Positions 1 to 9,344 of a DNA stretch of 62,500 nucleotides are shown one piece after another. The position numbers and the translations under genes were made by a program. The notes beneath the pieces are model-generated. The model was not told the origin of the DNA and made no database searches. It saw only the letters and a program-made list of their open reading frames with translations. Origin of the DNA: Mesostigma viride (Eukaryota > Streptophyta > Mesostigmatophyceae > Mesostigmatales > Mesostigmataceae). Location: positions 400,758-463,257 of the forward strand of contig RPFO01000115.1 in the NCBI GenBank assembly GCA_009746045.1. Direction: 5' to 3'. How positions within the stretch are numbered: position 1 is the first letter of the stretch; each line of letters opens with the position of its first letter.

Positions 1-543
1 TGGAGTGATTGTTACGTCGCGTAACAATTCGTTGTAGTTACGGACGTAAATTAGGTCCCTTGCCTCGGTTGTCCCTAGTAGGTTTACGTGTAGATCCAAC
101 TGGGACACTATTGTCCTCGTAACAGTACTGTGGTACATTGGGTGCTTTTGGGCGCCGCGCCGCGTACTTTATTAGTGGTCCTTATCCTTTGGTAGAATGT
201 AGTGGACCAGCGTGCATCTGTGCAGGCCTCTGCCGGTGTATCTGTAGGCGAGGGCCATGTCGGCCCGAGCATGTTGGACCGTTGGTGACCATTTATGCAC
301 GTTCTATCCCTCGTGTGGTCACTCGGCGTGTGTTAAATGAATTAACACATATAGGCTTGGGTCACGGCAGTGTAGTGTGTTTCCTTCCTCTATTCCTGGA
401 ATAAACGGGTTCGGGTAAATGGTTGTATGGCGTATTATAGCAACACATACGTGAATGCATTGAGATCAGCTCCGTCTCGTTCGTCTTTCGCTAGGGGTTT
501 GAGTAGAGGAGGCCTGACCAATTTAGGTAGCATCAGGCCCAGT

Positions 544-2493
544 CAAGAAGGGCTGTCAAAACGAGCCACGAGCCACGAGGTAGCCATGGCTGACGGCGGA
601 GCTCATAACTTTCACGTTTGAGCCCCAAATTCAGCTGTGAATATCACTATCGCTTCGTCTTTCTAAGACGCACATGCTGATATAATTTTCCGAATCTAAC
701 ACGCAATATATGACGAGCAAACGTCCTTTGACGCAACGCAGTTTGGCGGATGCGCTCGCCCATGAAAATGCGGCAGCTGCGGCTGCAGCTTCGCCATCAG
801 GTCCGGTAGACAGCGGTGACACTAGTCGTGCACTGGTGGCCACCCAGCAACCTCCCGGGCTTAATGCCTCGCCATCGGCATCGCCTGACCCGAAACGCAC
901 CCGCCCAGCCGACAAAACAGGATGGTCCCGCCCCTCGGAACCGCGCTTTCGGCCCCACCCTTTCAAGGTCGATGATCACGACTGGAACAACCTGTCTCCT
1001 TACGATGCTATGGACTGCATCTTCTACGGGGACTACGCCTCGCTTTACGACCTGTGCCTCCATCTTTACGACCAAGGTCGCCTCATCGGCAGCAACGGCA
1101 GCCGCTGGCAAACCCACGGCGCCCTGCTTGGCTGCCCCCGCCCCCAGCTCCAGCACACCATCCTCAACTCCCTTCTCGAGCGCTCTGACGACGAGATCTG
1201 GGCTCCATCCATCTCCGCCCCCACCCTCCGTTCCATCCTCACGGAAGCCTTTCAGCAGCACGTGACCCCCTTGCTGCTGACGTCGCAGCAATGGGTGGCA
1301 CGCTGGCTGCTGAACTTCCTCACATTTCCGCCGCTGCCGCCTCCACCTCCACTGCCATTTCCGCCTCCACTGCCGACATCAAAGCCCAGCTCCTCGACCT
1401 CGACCAACGCCTTCAAGCCACCGCCAACGCCCTTGAGAGCTTGCATGACACCGCCGGCCTCACCGCCCAGGCGGTGAAGGACATCGCCGCCCAGCCGGCG
1501 TCTGCTGGCCCGGCCGGCGATGCTCCCTCCACCTGGGCGGACTTGCTTAAGCAGCACACCACCTCCACCACCTCCACCATCTCGGCACAACTCAAGCAAC
1601 AAGCCCTCGACCTTCGCGAGGAAACCGACATCGCCCGGCGCAGCCACAATGTCATCGTCAAGCACTTCGACCAGCCGGCAGGTGAGACCTCCACGACCCT
1701 TCTTGAGGCATTTAAGCGCGACATTCTTGCCCCCATGCTACTCACTGGTGAGCTGGACATGTCGGCTGTCCGCCTCCCCCGCGCGCGGGGGAAGGCTGGC
1801 CCGGCACCCGTGCTCCTCACCTTTAAGTACATGGCGGACAAGCTGTCGTTCCTTAAATGCCGCAAGAAGCTCTCGAGGACTCGCTTCACGCTGGACGACG
1901 ACTTGACCCTGGCCCAGCAACAGCGGCGACGCGAGCTATGGCCGGCCTACCTTCAGCTCCGGCACAGCGCAGGGGGGAAGCCGGTATACTGGAGGGGGGC
2001 GGTCATCCACGTTGACCACAAGCCCTGGCAGCCCCCTCCTGCCACCCCAGACTAGGGAATTCATACCAGTAGTGTAGATTAGTCAGGCTTAGCCTAGCAT
2101 GTGGCCCACGCGCATGTGCGCCCATAATGGCCCCCATGGATGTTGTCTACAGGATTTAGCCAAGCCCTGCCTATAACGGGACCCCCATGGATGTTGCATT
2201 AAGAATTTCGCCATGCTATGCCATGCAGAGAGATGCTCTCTGTAGAGAAGCCATGTCCTAGCTCTTGTATAGCCATGATGATCTTCCCCACCTATGACAG
2301 GCTCCCCTTCGCTGGGTGTTGCCTGAAACTCTGGGTGGTGCAGGTGCCCTAGTGCACCTAGAGCAAGTGTTGTTTACATTCCCACCCTTGCAGGAAGTAG
2401 CTTAGAATGTATGATAGGCCATATGCCCCTTCTCTGGGCTATGTGCTACATATACTCCCAACGGAGTTATGTTACAATTCAATTCAATTCAAT
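544..2493 (+). mobile_element. ORF1-only (half-LINE) retrotransposon, copy 1
   Basis: The element is bounded by an 11-base target-site duplication (533-543 and 2494-2504). Its order is a 5' leader containing GAGCCACGAGCCACGAGG, one L1-type ORF1 (710-2055, frameshifted), a 440-base 3' region, and a short (CAATT)n tail. There is no reverse-transcriptase ORF between ORF1 and the tail, so it would need enzymes supplied in trans. The same leader, ORF1 start and 3' region recur at 7082-8163. Complete ends, a tail and a target-site duplication show it inserted by retrotransposition. Confidence 0.75.
710..2055 (+). pseudogene. L1-type ORF1 protein, one frameshift
   Basis: The reading starts at ATG 710 (frame 2) and continues in frame 1 to the stop at 2053-2055, with the frame change between about 1290 and 1320. 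Frame 2 carries an Ala/Ser-rich N-terminus and a globular region around residues 80-190. Frame 1 carries a heptad-like coiled coil (about 1370-1510), then an RRM-like and C-terminal region resembling L1 ORF1p, with the blocks HNVIVKHF, VLLTFKYMADKLSFL and LAQQQRRRELWP. L1 ORF1p is a trimeric RNA chaperone that coats LINE RNA; the assignment here rests on domain order and these blocks. The shift suggests decay, unless it is a sequencing error. Together the halves would give about 450 residues. Confidence 0.6.
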
Positions 2494-2558
2494 TCAGGCC
2501 CAGTAGAGGTAGAGGTGGAGGTAGAAGTTTAGGACGTAACAGTGATGTTCCTAATTAA

Positions 2559-4366
2559 TTAAGGGGACGTGGCGCGCCGAATATTTTCCGCGCGAAAAAA
2601 TTCGCGGCACCGGCCGTACCGTGAAAAGTGGGTGCTCCGTGCGCGCACCACTTGCGGAAGTGGCCATGGCGACTGCGTTTAGGCGAAACTAGCAATGTAG
2701 GGCTAGAGAAATGCAAAAAAAATGATTGGATGTTGAAGACGATGATTTAATGATGTTGGATTGCGGCGGCAAGTGGCTGGTTTACAATATCGCTGCTTTC
2801 TTTTACTGCCATCGGCATGGGGGGTAATCTGCATTTTTTGGTCGCGCGGAATAAAATAGAATTCGTGATTGCGGCAGTAAATTCTCAGTTTTGGGGGTCT
2901 TTTTGACCGTGAAGGATGCATTCATATCGGTAGCATCGAATTCTAAACCGAACGGGTGCTTTTTGCTACATTTTCGGCCATTCTCTGTAAGTATTTTTTC
3001 AGGCCTGCGCAGTGCATGTCGGAACCTTCCATGGAAGAACGGCCGTTGTTGCGCGCCTGGGCGAGGGATCTACGAGGGCAAGGTATAGATTTGTGGCGAC
3101 TGTTATCTACTATCAGTTCTTTCTTCGAAGAGCTCATCGTTCGAAGTTTTTTGCGTTCGTTTTGGTCAGTTTCCGCCAGTTAACTCTCCGTTGCTGCCGT
3201 CGTGTTGACGAATACCTGGCAGCTTTAGCTTGTTTTCGTTGATGTCTTGATCAAATCCGCTTCAGTCTCAGCCGATAGATCCTAGGGAAGGCGTAAGGGA
3301 TTTCATAGCACGTGTTCTGGCAAGGATGTTGTGCGTATGGACGCTTCTTGTTGTGTGATAGTGACGCACCCTTTCCTCGCAGCGGCATCACAGCGGTCAG
3401 AAGCTGAACGGCCGCCACTGGTTTCTTTGCATTTTATCGTGCAGGGAAGGAATTTTTTAAATCGACGATCATGTTGGAGATATTGCATTTGTGTGACTGC
3501 ATGTAGATAGCTGCCATCATTGGTTTATTTGAGCTTTCCTTGTTATGATGATGTGACAAGACAGCAATGTTGCTGAGCCAACCATGGTTGACATGGTTGA
3601 CTGCATACAAGCTTTGTATGCCATGATCTCCTTGGTTCCTTGCCCTCCATAGTTCCAGTTTGTTGCCCATGTCGGGTAGTGCAGTTAAGGAGTTGTTGCT
3701 GTGTTGGTAAGCTTGGTTGGCATAACCCTTACAATCTAACCTGGGAGAAACATAGAAAATGCTGGTAATGCATGTTAGTGCCATCATCATTATTGCTATT
3801 CACGTACTTATAAGTCTGGCCATGCTCGAGGGACGGTGAAGGAGTATGAGGTGCGTGGCCACCCCTTTGTACTTCACAACATATTCAGCATGGATTTGAT
3901 CCATGTTGATGGCATGTAAAGTGTGATTGTGTTTACTTGCTTTCTGAGTGGTCCTTAGCGCCTTGTCAGGTAGTGAGTGGTCGTCTAGGAAACCCATCAG
4001 TGCGTGCCACAGTGACCCCCAACCTTGAGCATGTGTCGTCATCAGTGTGCTAGAGTTAATTATATGTGCTTTTGATCATAGATTTGCTGAGTTCTTGGCA
4101 TGAAGTTTACAAGGTAACCTTGGGTAGAGTATAGTGTATGCTCTCTTGGCATGTATGCCTAGCGATCGTGTTGCTATGCTTGCGCTGGCAAGGTTGGCCA
4201 TGCCGAGGGCAGGTGAGGGAAGATGTGGTGCCTAGCCGTTTGCTTATGTTTTGTGATCGAGTGGGGCATGCTTTCTGGCTTTTTGGATGGAAAACAGCAT
4301 GCCTAAGTGGCCATATACAAAGAAACCCCCCCTTAAGCTTATGTTCAGGTTTTAGCACGCATAACC
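2559..4366. other. Gene-poor stretch before the PHD ORF
   Basis: I see no convincing exon here. A strongly GC-poor/GC-rich mosaic follows the interrupted ORF, with a GCGCGCCGAATATTTTCCGC block near 2572. Short ORFs near 2950-3240 have no recognisable domain. Part of this stretch could be promoter or 5' untranslated sequence of the PHD ORF at 4393. Confidence 0.3.
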
Positions 4367-4756
4367 TTATTACTTGAGCAAGACTTGTCGGAATGACCTG
4401 TGTTAAGGGTGGCTGCCACGACGTGATGCAAAGGGAGGGGCAGGGGGACGATGGGGAAGGTAGTAGTGATGATGAGAATGATGTTGATAATATTCCTTGC
4501 CTTGCATGTGCTTCCCCGGATGAAATTGACGGTGTCCCTTTCCTGCTGTGCAGCACATTCGGGTGCAAGGGAGGACTGCATGGGTGCTGCGCTGACCCCC
4601 CGTTGACTAAGGAGCCCAAGGGGGATTGGTTTTGCCCTGCCTGCCTTGTGCAGGATGCTTACAAGGGCTGATATAGTGACATTTTCTGTTTTAGCGGGCA
4701 TTTTTTTAAAACACGTCTGACGCAATAACTTGAGCTAGACTTGTCGGAATGACCTG
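4367..4756. repeat. Imperfect direct repeats flanking the PHD ORF
   Basis: Two near-identical blocks, 4367-4400 and 4725-4756, share ACTTGAGC, then A or T, then AGACTTGTCGGAATGACCTG. They bracket the PHD finger ORF about 360 bases apart. They are too long and diverged for a fresh target-site duplication and may mark an old local duplication. Confidence 0.6.
4393..4671 (+). CDS. PHD-type zinc finger protein (92 aa)
   Basis: A compact ORF with an acidic stretch (residues 18-33, rich in D, E, G and S) followed by a complete C4HC3 PHD finger: C36, C39, C53, C58, H63, C66, C81, C84, with the characteristic aromatic W79 just before the last pair (DWFCPAC). PHD fingers usually read histone H3 tails; that role is inferred from the family. 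The ORF could be a self-contained small gene, the last exon of a larger one, or a domain left by a transposon. It is flanked by imperfect 32-34-base direct repeats at 4367-4400 and 4725-4756; the first repeat overlaps the proposed start codon region. ATG 4393 was chosen because it is the first in frame. Confidence 0.6.
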   Translation: MTCVKGGCHDVMQREGQGDDGEGSSDDENDVDNIPCLACASPDEIDGVPFLLCSTFGCKGGLHGCCADPPLTKEPKGDWFCPACLVQDAYKG

Positions 4757-5470
4757 GGACTTGGAACACTGCTGTCCCCCTGTTAGCCGGAATTTTTGTT
4801 GATTTTGTGGCCTTATCGGAAGTGTTTATGATATGTATATTCCCAATGTCCGGTAAAAAATGACCTGTTTTGCGGGAAAATTAATAACTGTTCAAGGTTT
4901 TGCCATTTCCATGATGTAAATAGCTCAGCAAGCTACAAACTCAGGGAACTATATGACCTTGATTTTTGGTAGCCAACAAATAAGTGCATTGGCTGGGGCA
5001 TACTCAGCCCTAATTAGCGTCTTTTGCTATTTATAGCGCATTATTGGCGTATATATGGGGGTAGTACCCCCAACAAGTGCATGGACAACTCACTAGAGAT
5101 GTTATTTAGTGCCCCCAATCATAATTCAGCATTGTGCAAATGAATTTCAAGTGATATTAGCATATGTCAGATTTTTTGGGTTTTGGGGTGCCACCTCCCC
5201 TTAATTAATTAATCGCAGCCCTGGGTCGGCCGGACCCCAATCTTAAACGTGTGTGGGGGGGTGTACAGTGCCGCGCCCGGCGTGTCGAGTGAACGGGGGT
5301 TTGCCGGGTCCCAATTAGACGGCCGGCCGCGAGGTTCAGAATGTCAACATTGGCTGCCCCGAGCCGACTTGGCAGTTGTTCACCGAGCGCGGGCGCCTCG
5401 GAAAACTGTGGCCGGTATGCAAAGCCGAGATCGATATTCATTAAACTTAAAAGTGCTATAGCAACTTCGC
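4757..5470. other. Non-coding stretch, nothing recognised
   Basis: AT-rich DNA to about 5210, then a GC-rich block to about 5460. I see no exon, RNA gene or clear repeat. The right edge merges with the tail of the RTE-like fragment that follows. Confidence 0.4.
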
Positions 5471-6200
5471 AGAAAAAAAAAATTATAACATGCCTCCGTT
5501 GGGCGGGACGGAGACTATCATCTCGATCATGTACCACATATTCCATGCTAGGTGGGTCGGACCCGTCAGTGGAGGTGGGAGAAGCCGCGTAACCGAACTA
5601 CCTACTAACTCTAAGCTATCTAGGCTAGAAATTCATAACTACACTACTCAGCAAAACGCCCCTTCCTCCTGGGGTGGGTGAGCTTGCCCACCGGCACAGG
5701 GGCTGGCGTGTGAGCCTGGACAATCTTCTGCCACCGCTTCTTGTTCTGTATGGAAGTCCAAAGATGGGAGAGGGAGTGGATGCGGTGTTCAAACTGAGAT
5801 GGGACCACTAGGTCGGCCAGCAACATCTGGGTGTAGTTCATGGCAGTTTTACCTAGCTTCCTGGGATGAATGTCAATTAGGGCCAGGCCAGGTCAAGATG
5901 TGCCGCCCTAGTTGGCCAAGCCGCTGGGGGCCGGCCAGACCAAGGGTGGTGTCAACCTGGCTGGTGCGAGCAAGATGTCCTACAAATGCTATCCTACGCT
6001 GCCTAATCTCGTCCGAAATACGAGGCATACCCTGATACAAAGACTCTAATGACCTATGCTTGGAAAACCCTACACTCAGGACCTGTCGGAGCATCCTGTA
6101 AACCGTGCCGTCTAGCTTAGCCGCCAGTGTGACCGTGAGTGTCCATGCCTCGGCGCCATACATTTAAAGCACCATGAGGACGAGGACCTTGAAGAGCATG
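5471..6200 (-). pseudogene. RTE-like LINE, C-terminal reverse-transcriptase ORF remnant
   Basis: On the minus strand, 6163 to 5873 reads MYGAEAWTLT, then ESLYQGMPRISDEIRQRR and FVGHLAR, the hallmark end of RTE/CR1-type LINE polymerase ORFs. The frame shifts near 5873 and continues to about 5644 (NKKRWQKIV block). A stop also sits just upstream of MYGAEAW. The 3' part (5650-5471) ends in a small hairpin (CCGTCCCGCCCAACGG), an ATAA block and a T-rich run. The fragment is 5'-truncated and dead. A related plus-strand copy lies at 38043-38640. Confidence 0.65.
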
Positions 6201-6235
6201 CGCTCTCAACTTAGCAAGGCTATAGTTTGTAGTGA

Positions 6236-6575
6236 GTATCCGGCAAGGAGACAACCAGCGCAGGCCAGAAATTGGGAGAATCCGGACCATGGTAGCTCGA
6301 GCCTGCCGTTATCTTGTCCGCGTGTTCGAGTCGTTCAGGATGATGAAGATGAATGGTGATGGAAATGTGTATCCTTGTGCATTGAAATTATGGCTGGCTT
6401 ACGTGTAGAGCGACTAGATGACCTAGACGGTGGGGCCGGAAACAGCATGCTTGATCAGGGCGTGTGTTTCGAGCCTAACTGGCCGGGAGTGTCTAGTGCA
6501 TGGTGAGCACCATTGCTGCGATCGCTCTCCCACCATTTACGAGGAAATACCCGCAAATGGAAAACCACTGAAAAG
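6236..6575 (-). repeat. Short retroposon family B, longest copy
   Basis: This is the longest of about ten copies in the window. In the sense orientation it ends ...GCGCTGGTTGTCTCCTTG. Shorter copies all keep that end and lose the other, as expected for 5'-truncated retroposons. Matching copies are 22181-22507, 38769-38984, 15209-15339 and 8691-8797, with stubs at 26451, 29019, 50639, 54606 and 7028. On the opposite strand GTTCGAGTC matches a Pol III B-box, but the truncation pattern argues against that strand being sense. It has no coding potential. Confidence 0.7.
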
Positions 6576-6690
6576 TATGTACAGCCGGACCGGTAGGATT
6601 CGCTGATACTCATTGCCCATTTCACCAATCACCTCTCTAGTCTATAATTGGATAAAAAATATCAAGGAGACAAAGGATAACAATTAATAA
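6576..6690. other. Spacer between retroposon copies
   Basis: A short AT-rich spacer. A further family-B-like stub (ATATCAAGGAGACAA) lies at about 6659-6673, immediately next to the LINE tail. Confidence 0.4.
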
Positions 6691-6800
6691 ATTAATTATA
6701 CTCGTGCTCCCGTTGGGGAGCACGGAGCATTAACCCCGAGGGATGGATGGATGGGTGCAAACAGTCCTACCGGTCTAATCTATCTACAACATGCAGCTAC
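6691..6800 (-). mobile_element. RTE-like LINE 3' end, 5'-truncated
   Basis: On the minus strand this reads a block ending ...TAGGACTGTTTGCACCC, then (ATCC)n, GGTTAATGCTCCGTG, a hairpin closed by GGGAGCAC, and a TTAA-rich tail. The same order ends the LINE at 38043-38640, where it follows polymerase coding sequence directly. It is therefore a truncated sibling insertion. Confidence 0.65.
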
Positions 6801-6904
6801 CGCCTCGTCTGCCATTACAGATTTACAGTAGAGGACAGCTCGGATGAGGATTACATCCCCATCTAGTGCTTAACGGTTGGGGGATGATGCAGACGATATT
6901 TGTT

Positions 6905-6998
6905 TAAACTTTTGTGTAATTATTTTTCTAATGAGATTAGCATAGTACTCCGTGGCATGCCTTGCGCATGACACGCAAGTACTTACTTACTTACTTAC
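6905..6998. repeat. Short repeat family C with (CTTA)n tail
   Basis: About 95 bases match the reverse complement of 51367-51462: a TAATTATTTTTCTAATGAG block, the palindromic-looking GGCATGCC, ACACGCAAGTACTTAC and a 4-base microsatellite tail. A core fragment also occurs at about 52165-52210. The tetranucleotide tail suggests a retroposon end; no promoter or coding sequence is visible. Confidence 0.6.
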
Positions 6999-7014
6999 AA
7001 CAGCTACCTACAAA

Positions 7015-7059
7015 GGAGAATAAATATCAAGGAGACAACCAGCGCAGGAGAATAAATAT
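7015..7059 (-). repeat. 19-base family B insertion with 13-base target-site duplication
   Basis: GGAGAATAAATAT occurs at 7015-7027 and again at 7047-7059. Between them lies only CAAGGAGACAACCAGCGCA (7028-7046), the terminal 19 bases of family B. This is an extreme 5'-truncated retroposition and fixes the 3' end of the family at ...TCTCCTTG. Confidence 0.8.
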
Positions 7060-7081
7060 ACCCATTTCCCCGGAAAATCAT

Positions 7082-8163
7082 GAGCCACGAGCCACGAGCC
7101 ACGAGGTAGCCATGGCTGACGGCGGAGCTCAGAACTTTCGCGTCTGAGCCCCAAATTCCGTCAGATCACTTGCAACCGATGCATCTTTTCTAGGCGCATC
7201 TGCTACCATAAACGGTTACAGCTGCATGTAACGCAGTATTGTGACCAGCCTGCAGCTATTACGTACGCGAAGTGCTATTATGACGAGCAAACGCACAACA
7301 ACGCAACGCAGCCTGGCGAATGTGTTAGGCAATGAAAATACGTCTGCAGCTCCGGCTGCAGCTTCGCCATCAGGGCCGGAAGGCAGTGGTGACACTAGTC
7401 GCGCGCTAGCTGGTGGTCGCCCAGAACCCTCCCGGGCTCTCCTCGCCCTCTGCATCGCCTGACCCAAAGCGCGGTCGCCCAGGCGAACCTGGCTGGTCTG
7501 AGCGAGATTTTGACGTCGAGCAGACGCCCCAGCTTCTAGGGGAATACAGCAGTAGTAGTGTAGCATAGATAGACCGTGGCCATGTACACGTACGCCTCCT
7601 ACATAGAGGCACTATCCCAGCTAAGCCATGCACTTTATTTAATCATGTACATGTGTGCCTATGATGAGCCACACTCCAGATGATGCCTAGCTTTATTTAG
7701 TTATGTTGTGCCCATGCAGGGAGTAACTCTCTGCTGAGACGCCATGCCCTAGCTTTTGTATAGCTATGCTTCGATCTTCCCCCCCATGACAGGCTCCCCC
7801 TTCGTTGGGCATAGCTTGAAGATCATGGGGATGCAAGTGCCCTGGTGCACCTAGAGCAAGGGTCCTTTACATCCCCACCCTTGCAGGAAGTAGCTTAGGA
7901 TGTATGATAGGCCATATGCCCCCTCTCAAGGGCTATGTGCTAAATTAATTAATTAATTAATTAATTAAACTCGTGCTCCCGTTGGGGAGTCACGGAGCAC
8001 CGTTCGAAGTGCTTTTAATCCCTGTGTGTGCACAACAGGAGAAAGGGCAGAGACCCCCAGTCTCCTTCATGCCAAAGGCATGCCACATGTGCTACATATA
8101 CTCCCAACGGAGTTATGTTACAATTCAATTCAATTCAATTCAATTCAATTCAATTCAATTCAA
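7082..8163 (+). mobile_element. ORF1-only LINE, copy 2 (internally deleted)
   Basis: It is bounded by a target-site duplication TTTCCCCGGAAAAT at about 7068-7081 and 8164-8177. It shares the 5' leader, the first part of ORF1 (ATG 7280) and the 3' region with copy 1, but most of ORF1 is deleted after about 7540. The tail is about eight CAATT units. A short element (7943-8086) is nested in its 3' region. There is no coding capacity beyond a 60-residue ORF1 stub, so it is a non-autonomous relic. Confidence 0.75.
7943..8086 (-). repeat. SINE-like family A nested in LINE copy 2
   Basis: It is flanked by ATGTGCTA at 7935-7942 and 8087-8094. LINE copy 1 has the uninterrupted site (about 2440-2455), so the insertion is proven by a paralogous empty site. 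In sense orientation (minus) it ends with the GTGCTCC...GGGAGCAC hairpin and (TTAA)n. It is 5'-truncated relative to 51868-52151. Confidence 0.85.
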
Positions 8164-8440
8164 TTTCCCCGGAAAATGTACAGCCGGACCCGCGGCCGAC
8201 CTATATGATGCTAGTCATTCGATGATCATGATGCCGCCGGCCTCGGTCAGTCCGTTGGCGGGGCCCGGCCGGTTATTTTCCTTTCTTATTTCTTTCTTTC
8301 TTTTCCTTTTTCCTTTTCCCTTTGTAATGTATACTCAGGACTTACTTTTTCTTTTAGCTCCTTCGTGTATACATGTGTGTCTACGCGTTCCCTCTTTTCC
8401 TTCTTAGTTACTTATGGTTGTTTTTTTTTTTTTTGTTGTT

Positions 8441-8500
<60 letters not shown>
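8441..8500. repeat. (TG)n microsatellite
   Basis: About 29 TG units follow a T-rich run; the upstream 8280-8420 block is pyrimidine-rich. It lies between the LINE insertion and the next retroposon copies. No gene is present here. Confidence 0.9.
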
Positions 8501-8502
<2 letters not shown>

Positions 8503-8690
8503 TACGTGTGAGTGTGTGTGTGTTTTCCCCATCAACCTTTCTTTTTACCCTCTGTCTCCCTCCATGCAGGTCTTCCTAAAGATAGCCACGCGGCTCCCGC
8601 GGCCTTAATTCACGTCTTTCCTCTCAGACAACTACCCCAGTCCCTCCACGGCGTTGGATCGCCATGCGTCCAGGCATAGTTGTCTCACCT

Positions 8691-8865
8691 CATATTCATC
8701 ATCCTGAACGACTCGAAAACGCGAAAAGATAACGGCCGGCTCGAGCTACCATGGTCCGGATTCTCCTGATTTCCGGCCTGCGCTGGTTGTCTCCTTGATG
8801 TACAGGGATTAAAAGCGCACTCCGGTGCTCCGTGACTCCCCAATGGGTGTTTTAATTATAATTAT
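8691..8865 (+). repeat. Family B copy abutting a family A 3' fragment
   Basis: 8691-8797 is a 5'-truncated family B copy ending CTCCTTG. It is followed at once by the last 60 bases of family A (CAGGGATTAAAAGC, GGTGCTCCGTGACTCC, then a degraded AT tail). The adjacency suggests insertion of one into or beside the other. Confidence 0.65.
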
Positions 8866-9344
8866 GGCATAGTTGTCTCACTTTGAACATTAATAACTTC
8901 TGTCCACAAGGGAGCACGTAGGCCGGCATGACACCAGACCAGACACGTATGTGCAACATGCATGTGCAACAAAACCCAGCCTCATACACCTTGATGCCAT
9001 TGCTCCTATTATTCACAAAATGTGCAATAAATACGAAAATTACCTTGTACCTGTAGGAACAACGGCAAACCATGCCGCCCCCCATGCAGCAGCCGACATA
9101 GCAAGCAACCCGAGAGTGACAGTGCAGATCGTACAACAATGCGGGCCTTGCATTGCCGAAGCAAACAAATTGGGATTTCCATGCCATCCTCGCCTTCCAA
9201 GGTCATGTCCTATGAGATAAGAAGTCGCCAAGATGCCGGAAAGGCAGCTAAAAAGGCGGGAGGATCCATGAGTACCACATCAAATTTGCTCACCAAGCTA
9301 TCAAGGTGACTGCTATGACCAGACCCTTGAAATGGCCAGCTAGC
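8866..9344. other. Probable 3' flank of the CtlX-like gene
   Basis: No exon with a recognisable domain is seen on either strand. The stretch lies directly downstream of the stop codon of the minus-strand gene (9345) and probably contains its 3' untranslated region. A polyadenylation site could not be fixed. Confidence 0.4.

Larger units (their letters stand above)
427..2558 (+). pseudogene. Small RG-rich ORF split by the first ORF1-only LINE
   Basis: An ORF opens at 427 and runs to 543, where the LINE copy 544-2493 begins. The 11-base target-site duplication (TCAGGCCCAGT, 533-543 and 2494-2504) brackets the insertion. Skipping the insertion plus one duplication copy continues the frame into an Arg/Gly-rich tail that ends at TAA 2556-2558. 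I do not recognise the protein; RG tails occur in RNA-binding proteins and in some retroelement Gag-like proteins. No good upstream exon was found, and the frame has stops in the first 60 bases of the window. It may be chance, so confidence is low. Confidence 0.25.
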
